Below, piece by piece: positions 1-5,453 of a stretch of 8,257 nt of DNA. Position numbers and translations under genes: made by a program. The DNA comes from Candidatus Coatesiibacteriota bacterium. Its GTDB lineage: Bacteria; RBG-13-66-14. The notes below the pieces were generated by a model, which was not told the DNA's origin, ran no database searches, and was given only the letters and a program-made list of their open reading frames with translations. The stretch's first letter is position 1; each line of letters starts with the position of its first letter. Where the stretch lies: positions 1-8,257 of the forward strand of contig WJMB01000003.1 of assembly GCA_014728185.1 (NCBI GenBank), read 5' to 3'.

Positions 1-555
1 AACTTCGCCGCCGAGGTCAACGACGACGGCTCCGTTTCCCTCTCCTGGACGGACACACCCGAGTGGCCCTTCCACAGCTACGTGGTGGATCGCGTGATCA
101 AGGAAGATCGTTACGCTGGCGTGCATCCTGTCACGACGCAGCCCATCCCCGCCGACGGCGGGCCGTACACCCTCCTCGACACCGACCTGGAGCCCGGCCA
201 GACTTGGGAGTACACGCTCAAGGCGATCCGCGGCGACGGCATCACCCACCCTTACGGGCCGATTGAAGTCACTATCCCGGATCCGCACGGAGTGGCCGTC
301 CAACTACATCAACCCTACCCGAACCCGGCAACCAGCGCCGTCACGCTGGAATACCAACTCCCCGCCGGCACCACTTCCGCCTCGATCACGGTCTACGACC
401 TCTCCGGCCGCCGGATATCCACGGAAGCCCTCGATCCCACCCCCGGCCGCCACAGCCTCACCCTCTCCACCGACAGCTACCCCCCCGGCGTCTACCTGGC
501 CAATCTCGACACCAACACCGCGAGCGCCACGCGACGCTTTGTGATCAGCCGATGA
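1..555 (+). CDS. Secreted protein, C-terminal part, with T9SS sorting domain (5' truncated)
   Basis: The reading frame is open from base 1 to the TGA at 553-555, giving 184 visible residues; the start lies off the left edge. Visible residues about 8-93 look like a fibronectin type III-like beta-sandwich (a SVSLSW strand near the start, then LEPGQTWEYTLKA near residues 63-74). Residues about 102-184 match a type A T9SS C-terminal sorting domain: YPNP at 106-109, VYDLSGR at 131-137, PGVYLANL at 162-169, and the end RFVISR. Such tails direct proteins through the type IX secretion system across the outer membrane and are usually cleaved or attached at the surface. The catalytic or binding part is missing, so the job of the whole protein cannot be told. 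A hairpin lies 25 bases after the stop. The domain call is confident; the full-length function is unknown. Confidence 0.85.
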   Translation, partial: NFAAEVNDDGSVSLSWTDTPEWPFHSYVVDRVIKEDRYAGVHPVTTQPIPADGGPYTLLDTDLEPGQTWEYTLKAIRGDGITHPYGPIEVTIPDPHGVAVQLHQPYPNPATSAVTLEYQLPAGTTSASITVYDLSGRRISTEALDPTPGRHSLTLSTDSYPPGVYLANLDTNTASATRRFVISR

Positions 556-580
556 CGAAGGTTCAACGTATAAATGCACT

Positions 581-600
581 GCGGGGTCCTCCGACCCCGC
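581..600 (+). terminator. Hairpin after the T9SS-tailed gene, possible terminator
   Basis: GCGGGGTC (581-588) pairs perfectly with GACCCCGC (593-600) around a four-base CTCC loop, 25 bases after the stop codon. The stem is strong, but the sequence after it (CCTGTTGCTG) has no T-run. It is therefore either a weak intrinsic terminator or a 3'-end stabilising hairpin. Confidence 0.4.
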
Positions 601-716
601 CCTGTTGCTGCATATCCCCTTCGCTCCCGCCCTGCGGAATGCAAATGGACGGCGTGGGTCACGGTGCGGGTCGAGGATGAACCGTCGCCGGCGCCCGCGG
701 CGCTCCATCAATATGT

Positions 717-747
717 TAAAATGCTAAAAGTTTCGTCGATAATCGAC
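717..747 (+). promoter_or_regulatory. Candidate promoter/operator upstream of fabZ
   Basis: A short AT-rich patch in GC-rich surroundings carries TAAAAT (717-722), which resembles a -10 box. About 12 bases later is GTCGATAATCGAC (735-747), a perfect 6+6 inverted repeat around one central A. The palindrome ends 45 bases before the fabZ ATG, a plausible place for an operator overlapping the transcription start. No convincing -35 box is visible. The preceding hairpin and the roughly 240-base gap suggest that fabZ-lpxA has its own promoter in this interval. A 6+6 palindrome is expected a couple of times by chance in a window this long, so the operator reading is inference. Confidence 0.3.
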
Positions 748-792
748 CAGCCACACCGACGACCGTTCCCATCGGTTCTGCGGAGGTGCGCG

Positions 793-1281
793 ATGTCCGA
801 AGTCGTGATGGATGTTAAAGGGATCATGAGCAAGCTGCCCCACCGCTATCCCTTCCAGTTGGTGGACCGCATCCTCGAGGTGGAGCCGCTGAAGCGGATC
901 AAGGCCCTGAAGAACGTCACCAACAACGAGCCTTACTTTATCGGCCATTTCCCCGGCGAGCCGATCATGCCCGGCGTGCTGCAGATCGAGGCCCTGGCTC
1001 AGGCCGGCGGCATCCTGCTGCACTATTCCTACAACCTCGAGGAGGGGCAGATCATCCTCTTCCGGGGCGTCGAGGATGCCAAGTTCAAGCGACCCGTGGT
1101 CCCCGGGGACCAATTGATTCTCACCGCCGATATCCTCTCCATCCACCGGGGTCTTTGCCGGATGAAGACTATCGCCTCCGTCGACGGCCGGCCGGTGACC
1201 ATCGCCACGATGACCTGTTACTTTCAGGTTCCCCAGGGCGCAACGGAGATCAAGAACGACCGCAATAACGAGAAGGGGTAG
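793..1281 (+). CDS. fabZ: 3-hydroxyacyl-[acyl-carrier-protein] dehydratase FabZ
   Basis: FabZ removes water from (3R)-hydroxyacyl-ACP to give trans-2-enoyl-ACP in the cytosolic type II fatty acid synthesis cycle. The product is 162 residues, close to the family's usual 140-160, with a single hot-dog fold. Family motifs are clear: PHRYPFQLVDR at 16-26, GHFPGEPIMPGVLQIEALAQ at 51-70 with the catalytic His52 and Glu66, and FKRPVVPGD in the second half. The ATG at 793 was chosen because GGAGG (782-786) sits 6 bases before it and the family N-terminus begins there. The frame is open further upstream, but that extension has no homologous sequence or ribosome site. lpxA follows after 2 bases, so the two are co-transcribed. 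That pairing, as in the lpxD-fabZ-lpxA-lpxB cluster of Escherichia coli, ties fatty acid elongation to lipid A supply. This is not the LpxC-FabZ fusion seen in Bacteroidetes. Confidence 0.96.
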   Translation: MSEVVMDVKGIMSKLPHRYPFQLVDRILEVEPLKRIKALKNVTNNEPYFIGHFPGEPIMPGVLQIEALAQAGGILLHYSYNLEEGQIILFRGVEDAKFKRPVVPGDQLILTADILSIHRGLCRMKTIASVDGRPVTIATMTCYFQVPQGATEIKNDRNNEKG

Positions 1282-1283
1282 CC

Positions 1284-2075
1284 GTGGCCGAGATCCATCC
1301 CAGCGCCGTGGTCGATCCGCGGGCCGAGCTGGCCGACGACGTGACCGTCGGTCCATTCTGCGTTATCGAGGGACCCGTGCGCATCGGCGCGAGCACGCGG
1401 CTGAAGAGCCACGTCGTCGTCGAGGGCGACACGGTCATCGGCGAGCGCAACACCATCTTCCCCTTCACCACAATCGGGGTGGTGCCCCAGGACCTCAAGT
1501 ATCACGGTGAGGAAGTCCGCACGATCATCGGCGACGACAACGTCATACGCGAGTCGGTGTCCATCCATCGCGGAACCGCTGCCAGCGGCAAGACCGTCGT
1601 CGGCGACCACAACCTGCTGATGGCCAACGTTCACGTGGCCCACGACTGCGTGATCGGTAATCACGTGATCATGGCCAACGCAGCCACCCCGGCGGGTCAT
1701 GTGATCATCCAGGACCACGCCATTGTCGGGGGGCTGGTGGGCATTCACCAGTTCACCACCATCGGCGGCCACTGCTACATCGGCGGTGGTTCGATGATCA
1801 CCAAGAACGTGCTGCCCTTCGTGGTGGTGTTCAGCTACCCCTCGGCCCGCGTCGGCGCGGTCAACGTCGTCGGTATGCAGCGCCGGGGTTTCACAGAGGA
1901 GCAGATCCGCCAGGTCAAGCGGGCCTACCGGATCATCTTCCGTTCGGGCCTGAGCACCGCCAACGCCGTCAAGCGTATCCGCGAGGAGCTGGAACTCACC
2001 GACGAGGTTCGGACCATCCTGGAGTTCATCGAGGGCTCAGAGCACGGCCTGCTCTACGATAGCTCGGACAAGTAG
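1284..2075 (+). CDS. lpxA: Acyl-ACP--UDP-N-acetylglucosamine O-acyltransferase LpxA
   Basis: LpxA performs the first step of lipid A synthesis, moving a (3R)-hydroxyacyl chain from ACP to the 3-OH of UDP-GlcNAc in the cytosol. The product is 263 residues (262 in E. coli). Residues about 5-185 are a left-handed beta-helix of hexapeptide repeats (for example ADDVTVGPFCVI, HDCVIGNHVIMAN). The rest, from MQRRGFTEEQIRQVKRAY on, is the helical C-terminal domain. Conserved stretches include QDLKYHGE (69-76), IRESVSIHRGT (88-98) and NVHVAHDCVIGN (115-126) with the catalytic His120. By alignment Gly168 takes the place of E. coli Gly173, the acyl-chain ruler position, which hints at a long hydroxyacyl substrate. 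Translation starts at a GTG, 5 bases after AGAAGGGG (1271-1278), which lies inside the end of fabZ, so coupling is likely. lpxD, lpxB and lpxC are not in the window. Confidence 0.96.
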   Translation: MAEIHPSAVVDPRAELADDVTVGPFCVIEGPVRIGASTRLKSHVVVEGDTVIGERNTIFPFTTIGVVPQDLKYHGEEVRTIIGDDNVIRESVSIHRGTAASGKTVVGDHNLLMANVHVAHDCVIGNHVIMANAATPAGHVIIQDHAIVGGLVGIHQFTTIGGHCYIGGGSMITKNVLPFVVVFSYPSARVGAVNVVGMQRRGFTEEQIRQVKRAYRIIFRSGLSTANAVKRIREELELTDEVRTILEFIEGSEHGLLYDSSDK

Positions 2076-2108
2076 CCGGACGCTCAGTAGAATCGCTGAA
2101 ACGCGGGA

Positions 2109-2139
2109 CGGGGATGAGGGATAGGCTCCTTCATCCCCG
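2109..2139 (+). terminator. First hairpin after lpxA
   Basis: CGGGGATGA (2109-2117) pairs with TCATCCCCG (2131-2139). The stem continues inward with G-T, G-C, G-C and A-T pairs to a five-base loop, about 13 pairs in all. It begins 33 bases after the lpxA stop. Only TTT (2143-2145) follows, so it may be a weak terminator or an RNA-end stabiliser ahead of the stronger terminator downstream. Confidence 0.45.
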
Positions 2140-2158
2140 CCGTTTGTAGCTGACACGG

Positions 2159-2237
2159 TCGGGATTGAAATCCCAAGCCTACAGAGCGGGGGATTAACGG
2201 CATCAATAACACCGGCCGGGTCCGAAGACCCGGCCGG
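2159..2237 (+). repeat. Copy 1 of a shared 3'-flanking element (TCGGGATTGAAA to CCGGCCGGG hairpin)
   Basis: TCGGGATTGAAA (2159-2170) is followed 41 bases later by a hairpin built on CCGGCCGGG. The same 12-mer followed by the same hairpin core occurs after the LEA14-like gene at 5951-6010, there with only 22 bases between them. In this copy GGGAT and ATCCC (2161-2174) can themselves form a small hairpin. The arrangement suggests two diverged copies of one intergenic element that carries a terminator. Confidence 0.5.
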
Positions 2238-2244
2238 ATTTTTC
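2212..2244 (+). terminator. Strong Rho-independent terminator of fabZ-lpxA
   Basis: CCGGCCGGGTC (2212-2222) pairs perfectly over 11 bases with GACCCGGCCGG (2227-2237) around a CGAA loop. ATTTTTCT follows directly. A GC-rich stem plus a T-run is the classic intrinsic terminator. It lies about 136 bases after the lpxA stop and reads on the plus strand. Confidence 0.85.
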
Positions 2245-2304
2245 TATTGTCGATCATTTAAGCATCATCACATGAAACCGAACCGACGTTGAAGGGACAA
2301 TCAG

Positions 2305-2326
2305 CGGCACTTGGAGCGGAAGTGCC
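2305..2326. other. Perfect 8-base-pair inverted repeat
   Basis: CGGCACTT (2305-2312) pairs with AAGTGCCG (2319-2326 counted outward from the loop, exact right arm 2319/2320-2326) around a loop of about 6-7 bases. No T-run flanks it on either strand, so it is not a standard terminator. It may be part of an RNA structure or a protein-binding site, or it may be chance. Confidence 0.3.
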
Positions 2327-2456
2327 GACAACCACCTCACGAATGGCCCCAGCTCGACAAGCCAATAGTTTCATATCTGATAAAGCCGCTAGTAGAAAGC
2401 AGATAGCCTCCTTGAGCTGTGAGGCCCGGGAGGCAAGTCAGGAGTCGCGACTACCC

Positions 2457-2485
2457 GACTCGCAGCGTTTTAGACTCGCAGCGTT
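2457..2485. repeat. Tandem direct repeat GACTCGCAGCGTT
   Basis: GACTCGCAGCGTT occurs at 2457-2469 and again at 2473-2485, a 16-base period with a 3-base spacer (TTA). Directly upstream is the palindrome AGTCGCGACT, whose right half resembles the start of the repeat unit. It lies in a stretch without genes. Function is unknown; a local duplication is the simplest explanation. Confidence 0.5.
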
Positions 2486-2597
2486 CTGGTAGCAACGCAC
2501 GCTTAGAGCGCATCTTTTATGCCACCAGACAACGCATGGACCGTGGCAGCCCGCACAGCTATAAGGCACATAATAACAAGCTATTAGCGATAGATGC

Positions 2598-2622
2598 CTG
2601 TTCATGAACGTGTGATAATCCC
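2598..2622 (+). repeat. 25-base intergenic motif, copy A
   Basis: CTGTTCA, seven bases (TGAACGT), then GTGATAATCCC. Copies B (5315-5339) and C (5353-5377) have the same two blocks at the same 7-base spacing. Copy A matches B at 18 of 25 positions and C at 20 of 25. The palindrome GTTCATGAAC overlaps its first part. It lies about 40 bases from the end of the minus-strand RseB-like gene. Confidence 0.5.
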
Positions 2623-2660
2623 ATTTTTGATACACCGACGACTGATCACCCGGCAAGCTC

Positions 2661-3701
2661 TTAATCGTTAATCAAAGCTCCGGCGATCTGCAACAGGCCG
2701 TAGCGGGTCAGTTGGCCCACCAGGGTGTAGGTCACCCCTCTGTGCTCCCACTGGAGCACGGAGTAGTTGGCGCTGCGATTCAGGCGCAGCTTGACGTCGC
2801 CCAGGCTGATGTTGGTGCCGCTGAGCCCCCGGGAACCGGTGCGCTCCTCGAAAACCGAGAGCCCCTCGAGACCGTCGGAGTAGGTCAAGTGGGCGGCATA
2901 GGTGGCTCCGTCGCGCTGGGTCAGCATCCGCTCGACGAGGATGAAACCGCCGGGCAGCTCGTCGGGCACCACGGGGGCGAAGTCGAGACGTGCGGACAGG
3001 GTCGAGTCGGAGACCCGGGCCGAGAGCGGCTCTTCCTCGACGACGGAGCCGCCGAACTGATCGCCGTCGAAGATGGTGTCCTCGATGTCCTCGTCGAAGT
3101 CGATCCAGCTGTAGCTGTAGTTGGCCGATGAGTCGCCGCAGATCTCCTTGGACTGCAGCACGACGAACTTTTCGCTGTCGATCCAGACCGAGCGCGAGGG
3201 GGTGTAGTTGTGGCGGCTGACCACCTCGATGCGGTAGGCGTCGCGTCCGGCGACCTGCTCACCCGTGCTCAGGCTCAGGATGTAGTTGGCCTCGATCAAC
3301 TCCCGGCGCTCGTTGATATCGAGGAAGGCCGCGGTGCGCGAGGGGGAGTTGGAGCGCACGGTGATCTCTAGCTGGGGGTCGTAGGAGTAGAGGTAGTCGC
3401 CATCGTCAATGACCACGCGGGAGCGCATCGAGGGCGGGGCCAGGTAGTCGGTGCGAGTCGAGCCCGAGGCCTGGCAACTGACCTCCATCTCGATGGCCTC
3501 GGCGGCGGCGCCGTTGTAGAGCACGATCTGCTTGACGCCGCTGTAATCGCTGACCGGTTCCTCGAAGAGCGCCCGGGTCAGCACGTCGAGGGCGTCGGGC
3601 AGTGCCGCCGCCGCGGGCCGCAGACCGGCCAGCAGCAGCAGCGCCAGGGCGAGGCCCCGCTGGGTCTGGATTCGCAACTGAGTGATGGCGCCGGCTTTCA
3701 T
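2661..3701 (-). CDS. Exported RseB/MucB-like protein
   Basis: The product has 346 residues. Residues 1-33 look like a Sec signal peptide: a basic start, a hydrophobic run ALALLLLAGL, then AAA before Leu34. Residues about 34-225 resemble the LolA-like N-terminal domain of RseB/MucB (sigma-E regulatory proteins), with a DALDVLTRAL start and repeated beta-strand segments. Residues about 240-344 resemble the RseB C-terminal domain: DELPGGFILVE, then HLTYSDGLEGLSVFEE at 271-286, and the end YTLVGQLTRYGLLQIAGAL. In Proteobacteria RseB binds the anti-sigma factor RseA in the periplasm and senses envelope damage. Here no rseA or sigma factor is adjacent, so that role is not established and a more general lipid- or lipoprotein-binding role is possible. 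The ATG at 3701 was chosen because the signal peptide begins there; the frame is open up to 3902 but that extension is unlike a secreted N-terminus. No strong ribosome site is visible. The gene is divergent from the DUF72 gene. Confidence 0.75.
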   Translation of the reverse strand: MKAGAITQLRIQTQRGLALALLLLAGLRPAAAALPDALDVLTRALFEEPVSDYSGVKQIVLYNGAAAEAIEMEVSCQASGSTRTDYLAPPSMRSRVVIDDGDYLYSYDPQLEITVRSNSPSRTAAFLDINERRELIEANYILSLSTGEQVAGRDAYRIEVVSRHNYTPSRSVWIDSEKFVVLQSKEICGDSSANYSYSWIDFDEDIEDTIFDGDQFGGSVVEEEPLSARVSDSTLSARLDFAPVVPDELPGGFILVERMLTQRDGATYAAHLTYSDGLEGLSVFEERTGSRGLSGTNISLGDVKLRLNRSANYSVLQWEHRGVTYTLVGQLTRYGLLQIAGALIND

Positions 3702-3737
3702 ATTCTGTTGGTATGACGGGTCGGTAGTGTCGTGGTT

Positions 3738-3769
3738 GTTATACGCCCCGCCTTGGGGGCGAGTTTCAA
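3738..3769 (-). promoter_or_regulatory. Candidate promoter of the RseB-like gene with a hairpin in the spacer
   Basis: Read on the minus strand, TTGAAA (3764-3769) is followed after 20 bases by TATAAC (3738-3743), which lies 36 bases before the ATG. The 20-base spacer is long for an ordinary promoter. It holds the inverted repeat CGCCCC, six bases, GGGGCG (3744-3761). Such geometry is known from promoters controlled by MerR-family regulators, but no MerR gene is in the window and the match may be chance. Confidence 0.3.
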
Positions 3770-3823
3770 CCGTCGAGCCTGAATAGCTCCTGGGTGCCCG
3801 CTGTTCATCGGAGGCGAATGCGT

Positions 3824-3829
3824 CTATAA
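3824..3829 (+). promoter_or_regulatory. TATAAT box upstream of the DUF72 gene
   Basis: A perfect TATAAT at 3824-3829 lies 91 bases before the DUF72 start codon, in the divergent intergenic region. At the expected -35 distance only a poor match is found (near TGTTCA, 3802-3807). This would give a leader of roughly 85 bases. It is a reasonable but unproven promoter. Confidence 0.35.
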
Positions 3830-3920
3830 TAACCCAAGCGGGGGCCTTATCGCAGCCCCGCGGTCCTTGCAGGCGTGTGACCGCTCCACCGGACCCTCCC
3901 ACCCGATCCAGACCTCAGCG

Positions 3921-4850
3921 ATGACGACGATGCGAATCCACCTGGGTACCAGCGGCTTCTCCTACGAGGACTGGCGCGGGGTCTACTACCCCGCGGACCT
4001 GCCCAAGCGCGAGATGCTGACCTTCTACGCCGGGCGGCGCAACGTCCAACCCGACCTACTGGCCCCCGACGAGGGCGACGACGCCCCGGTCTTCGAAACC
4101 GTCGAAATCAACGCCACCTACTACCGGCTGCCTCCGGCGCGGGTCTTCGCCGCGATGGCCGCCAAGACCCCGCCCGGCTTCACCTTCTGCGTCAAGGCCC
4201 CCGGCGGAGTGACCCACCCCCGGGACTACACCACCTCGGACCGGGCGCTTATCGAGGCCTACTGCGCCGCCGTGACCCCCCTGGCCGCCGAGGGCAAGCT
4301 GGGACCCACCCTTCTGCAGTTCCCCCACCGTTTCCGTCCCGATCAGACCGGCCTGAACTACCTGCGCGCCGTCGCCGCCGAGTTCGCCGGCCTGGACGCC
4401 GTGGTCGAGTTCCGACGCCGGGAGTGGCTCAGCGAGGAGGCCCTGAGCCTGCTGAATGAGCTGGGCCTGGGCTGGGTCAGCGTGGACATGCCGCCCCTCG
4501 AGGGGCTCCCGCCGCCGCTGTTGGCCGCCACCACTCCAACCGTCTACGTGCGTTTCCACGGTCGCAACGCCCGCTCCTGGTGGCGAGGCGACAACATCAG
4601 TCGCTACGATTACGCCTACGGCGAGGATGAGCTGGCCCCCTGGGCCGAGCGCCTGCGCGCACTGGAGCGGGAGCCGATCACCGAGACGATCCCCGCCCTG
4701 CCGCCGCTGACCGGCGACGACTCCGACCTGGCCCGGATGATCCGCCTGCTTCAGGGACCCATCGAGCGGGTCTTCCTCTTCTTCAACAACCATCCCCGGG
4801 GCAAGGCCGTCCAGGCCGCCCGGGCGCTGCGAGGGATGCTGGCCCGCTGA
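3921..4850 (+). CDS. DUF72 (YecE-like) family protein
   Basis: The product has 309 residues, somewhat longer than many family members. DUF72 proteins adopt a TIM-barrel-like fold and have no firmly assigned reaction. Family signatures appear in order: GTSGFSYEDWRG at 9-20, ETVEINATYYRLP at 59-71, FTFCVKAPGGVTHPRDY, LGPTLLQFPHRF, VVEFRRREWL, YVRFHGRN with R211-N216, a WWRG...RYDYAYGEDELAPWAERL segment, and FLFFNNHPRGKAVQAARAL near the end with N289-N290-H291. Between Tyr36 and Phe58, where most members run directly from FYA to the F.TVEIN strand, there is an insertion of about 18-20 residues rich in Asp and Glu. The ATG at 3921 was chosen over the open TTG at 3867 because the family begins a few residues before GTSGF; the ATG at 3930 is equally possible, and neither has a good ribosome site. 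It stands alone, divergent from the RseB-like gene. Confidence 0.9.
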   Translation: MTTMRIHLGTSGFSYEDWRGVYYPADLPKREMLTFYAGRRNVQPDLLAPDEGDDAPVFETVEINATYYRLPPARVFAAMAAKTPPGFTFCVKAPGGVTHPRDYTTSDRALIEAYCAAVTPLAAEGKLGPTLLQFPHRFRPDQTGLNYLRAVAAEFAGLDAVVEFRRREWLSEEALSLLNELGLGWVSVDMPPLEGLPPPLLAATTPTVYVRFHGRNARSWWRGDNISRYDYAYGEDELAPWAERLRALEREPITETIPALPPLTGDDSDLARMIRLLQGPIERVFLFFNNHPRGKAVQAARALRGMLAR

Positions 4851-4924
4851 GGGAGCGAGGCGAGGCTTGTTACCGCAAATCGACTGGAAAAAAACAGCGG
4901 CTAACTGTGCTAGACATCATGGAA

Positions 4925-4944
4925 CCTGATCGGACCAAATCAGG
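4925..4944 (+). terminator. Weak hairpin after the DUF72 gene
   Basis: CCTGAT (4925-4930) pairs with ATCAGG (4939-4944) across an eight-base loop, 74 bases after the DUF72 stop. It is followed by CTGTTTGG. The stem is short and the T-run poor, so this is only a possible terminator; no better one is seen after this gene. Confidence 0.25.
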
Positions 4945-5052
4945 CTGTTTGGAAGCGGCTTGCCGGGCCGTTCTTCACCAACCTGAGATGTACGTTGTTG
5001 ATCAATCATCTTTAGCATATCCTCATTGCCTGTTATAAACGAGCTTAGTTTT

Positions 5053-5140
5053 TGGCGGCTCACTGCCCTCAGAGCTTATTCAAGTATGCTGCCTTCTAGA
5101 CTTGCCACAGATTACCTACTTTGACAGCCGCCACTTTTTT
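5053..5140 (+). terminator. Distant inverted repeat followed by T6
   Basis: TGGCGGCT (5053-5060) is the exact reverse complement of AGCCGCCA (5126-5133); CTTTTTT follows immediately (5134-5140). The 65-base interior makes this an unusual terminator, but the layout resembles the closed end of a structured small RNA. Alternatively the match is chance. Confidence 0.25.
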
Positions 5141-5314
5141 GACCGCCCGTCTTGTGACGGGTGTTCGATAATCATCATAACTGTTATCAACAGGATACAA
5201 TCACTATCAGGTTCGGGCGGGGTATTCGATGCCATTAGTTTTTCGATCTGGAGCCTTTCGTGATGTAGTTGTCAGCACATCCGCAATAAGTGCCGCTCAT
5301 TGGCTTTTCAACGT

Positions 5315-5339
5315 CTGTTCAGTTTAAGGTGATAATCCC
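5315..5339 (+). repeat. 25-base intergenic motif, copy B
   Basis: CTGTTCA, seven bases (GTTTAAG), then GTGATAATCCC. Both blocks are identical to copy A at 2598-2622 while the 7-base spacer is entirely different. This suggests the blocks rather than the spacer are under constraint. It lies 115 bases before the start codon of the LEA14-like gene. Confidence 0.5.
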
Positions 5340-5352
5340 CAGCTATATTCTT

Positions 5353-5377
5353 CTGCCCATAAACGAGTGATAATCAC
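5353..5377 (+). repeat. 25-base intergenic motif, copy C
   Basis: CTGCCCA, seven bases (TAAACGA), then GTGATAATCAC. It starts 38 bases after copy B begins and matches copy A at 20 of 25 positions. Its second block is close to an 11-base palindrome. GATAAT in it resembles a -10 box, but no -35 box is seen at the usual distance. It ends 76 bases before the LEA14-like start codon. Confidence 0.5.
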
Positions 5378-5453
5378 GTATTGAAGCATCTTGCGCGGCG
5401 AACCCACCGATTACCGCTCACAGCTACACCCCTTATCCCCAGCGGAGGTCACC

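Larger units (their letters stand above)
2245..2660. other. Intergenic stretch with no convincing gene
   Basis: Between the lpxA terminator and the end of the RseB-like gene there is no frame with a recognisable protein. Short open frames on both strands (2289-2492 and 2419-2607 on plus, 2438-2656 on minus) lack a family motif and a clear ribosome site. The stretch is visibly richer in A and T than the neighbouring genes. It contains an 8-base-pair hairpin (2305-2326), a short direct repeat (2457-2485), the palindromes AGTCGCGACT (2443-2452) and GTTCATGAAC (2600-2609), and copy A of the 25-base motif described at 2598-2622. It could hold a small RNA or be degraded sequence; neither is shown. 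Confidence 0.5.
4851..5453. other. Long AT-richer intergenic region without a gene
   Basis: About 600 bases separate the DUF72 gene from the LEA14-like gene. A count of 5001-5060 gives 23 G or C of 60, against 42 of 60 in 4441-4500 inside the DUF72 gene. I see no open frame of note, no tRNA and no known RNA family. It holds a small hairpin (4925-4944), a distant inverted repeat followed by six Ts (5053-5140), a CCCGTC/GACGGG hairpin (5146-5161), CTGTT/AACAG (5181-5193), copies B and C of the 25-base motif, and a partial related stretch (CTGTTA then TAAACGAG, 5030-5043). The promoter of the downstream gene should lie in its last part. A small RNA is possible. Confidence 0.5.

Noticed and set aside
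574..792. N-terminal extension of FabZ to an upstream ATG at 574
   Set aside because: The extra residues have no resemblance to FabZ, the segment overlaps the hairpin at 581-600 and the AT-rich patch, and the ATG at 793 has a well-placed GGAGG.
724..1772. Long minus-strand open frames across fabZ and lpxA
   Set aside because: They are shadows of high-GC codon use opposite well-conserved genes and encode no recognisable family.
2159..2170. CRISPR repeat, because GATTGAAA is a common CRISPR repeat end
   Set aside because: The 12-mer occurs only once at each of two distant sites with no repeat-spacer periodicity and no cas genes.
2289..2656. Short open frames in the gap after lpxA (two on plus, one on minus)
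   Set aside because: No family motif, no convincing ribosome site, and they overlap one another in different frames and strands.
3702..3902. Extension of the RseB-like protein upstream to 3902
   Set aside because: It would place 67 residues before a good signal peptide and would cover the divergent promoter region.
4056..4793. 245-codon minus-strand open frame opposite the DUF72 gene
   Set aside because: Low-complexity Gly/Gln/Val-rich translation typical of an antisense shadow; the plus-strand frame shows family motifs along its length.
4885..4915. Minus-strand terminator from the A-run at 4888-4895 next to ACAG/CTGT
   Set aside because: The stem is only four pairs and no minus-strand gene ends nearby.
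5146..5180. tRNA fragment suggested by a GTTCGATAATC stretch after a hairpin
   Set aside because: No T-arm stem, acceptor stem or anticodon arm can be built around it.
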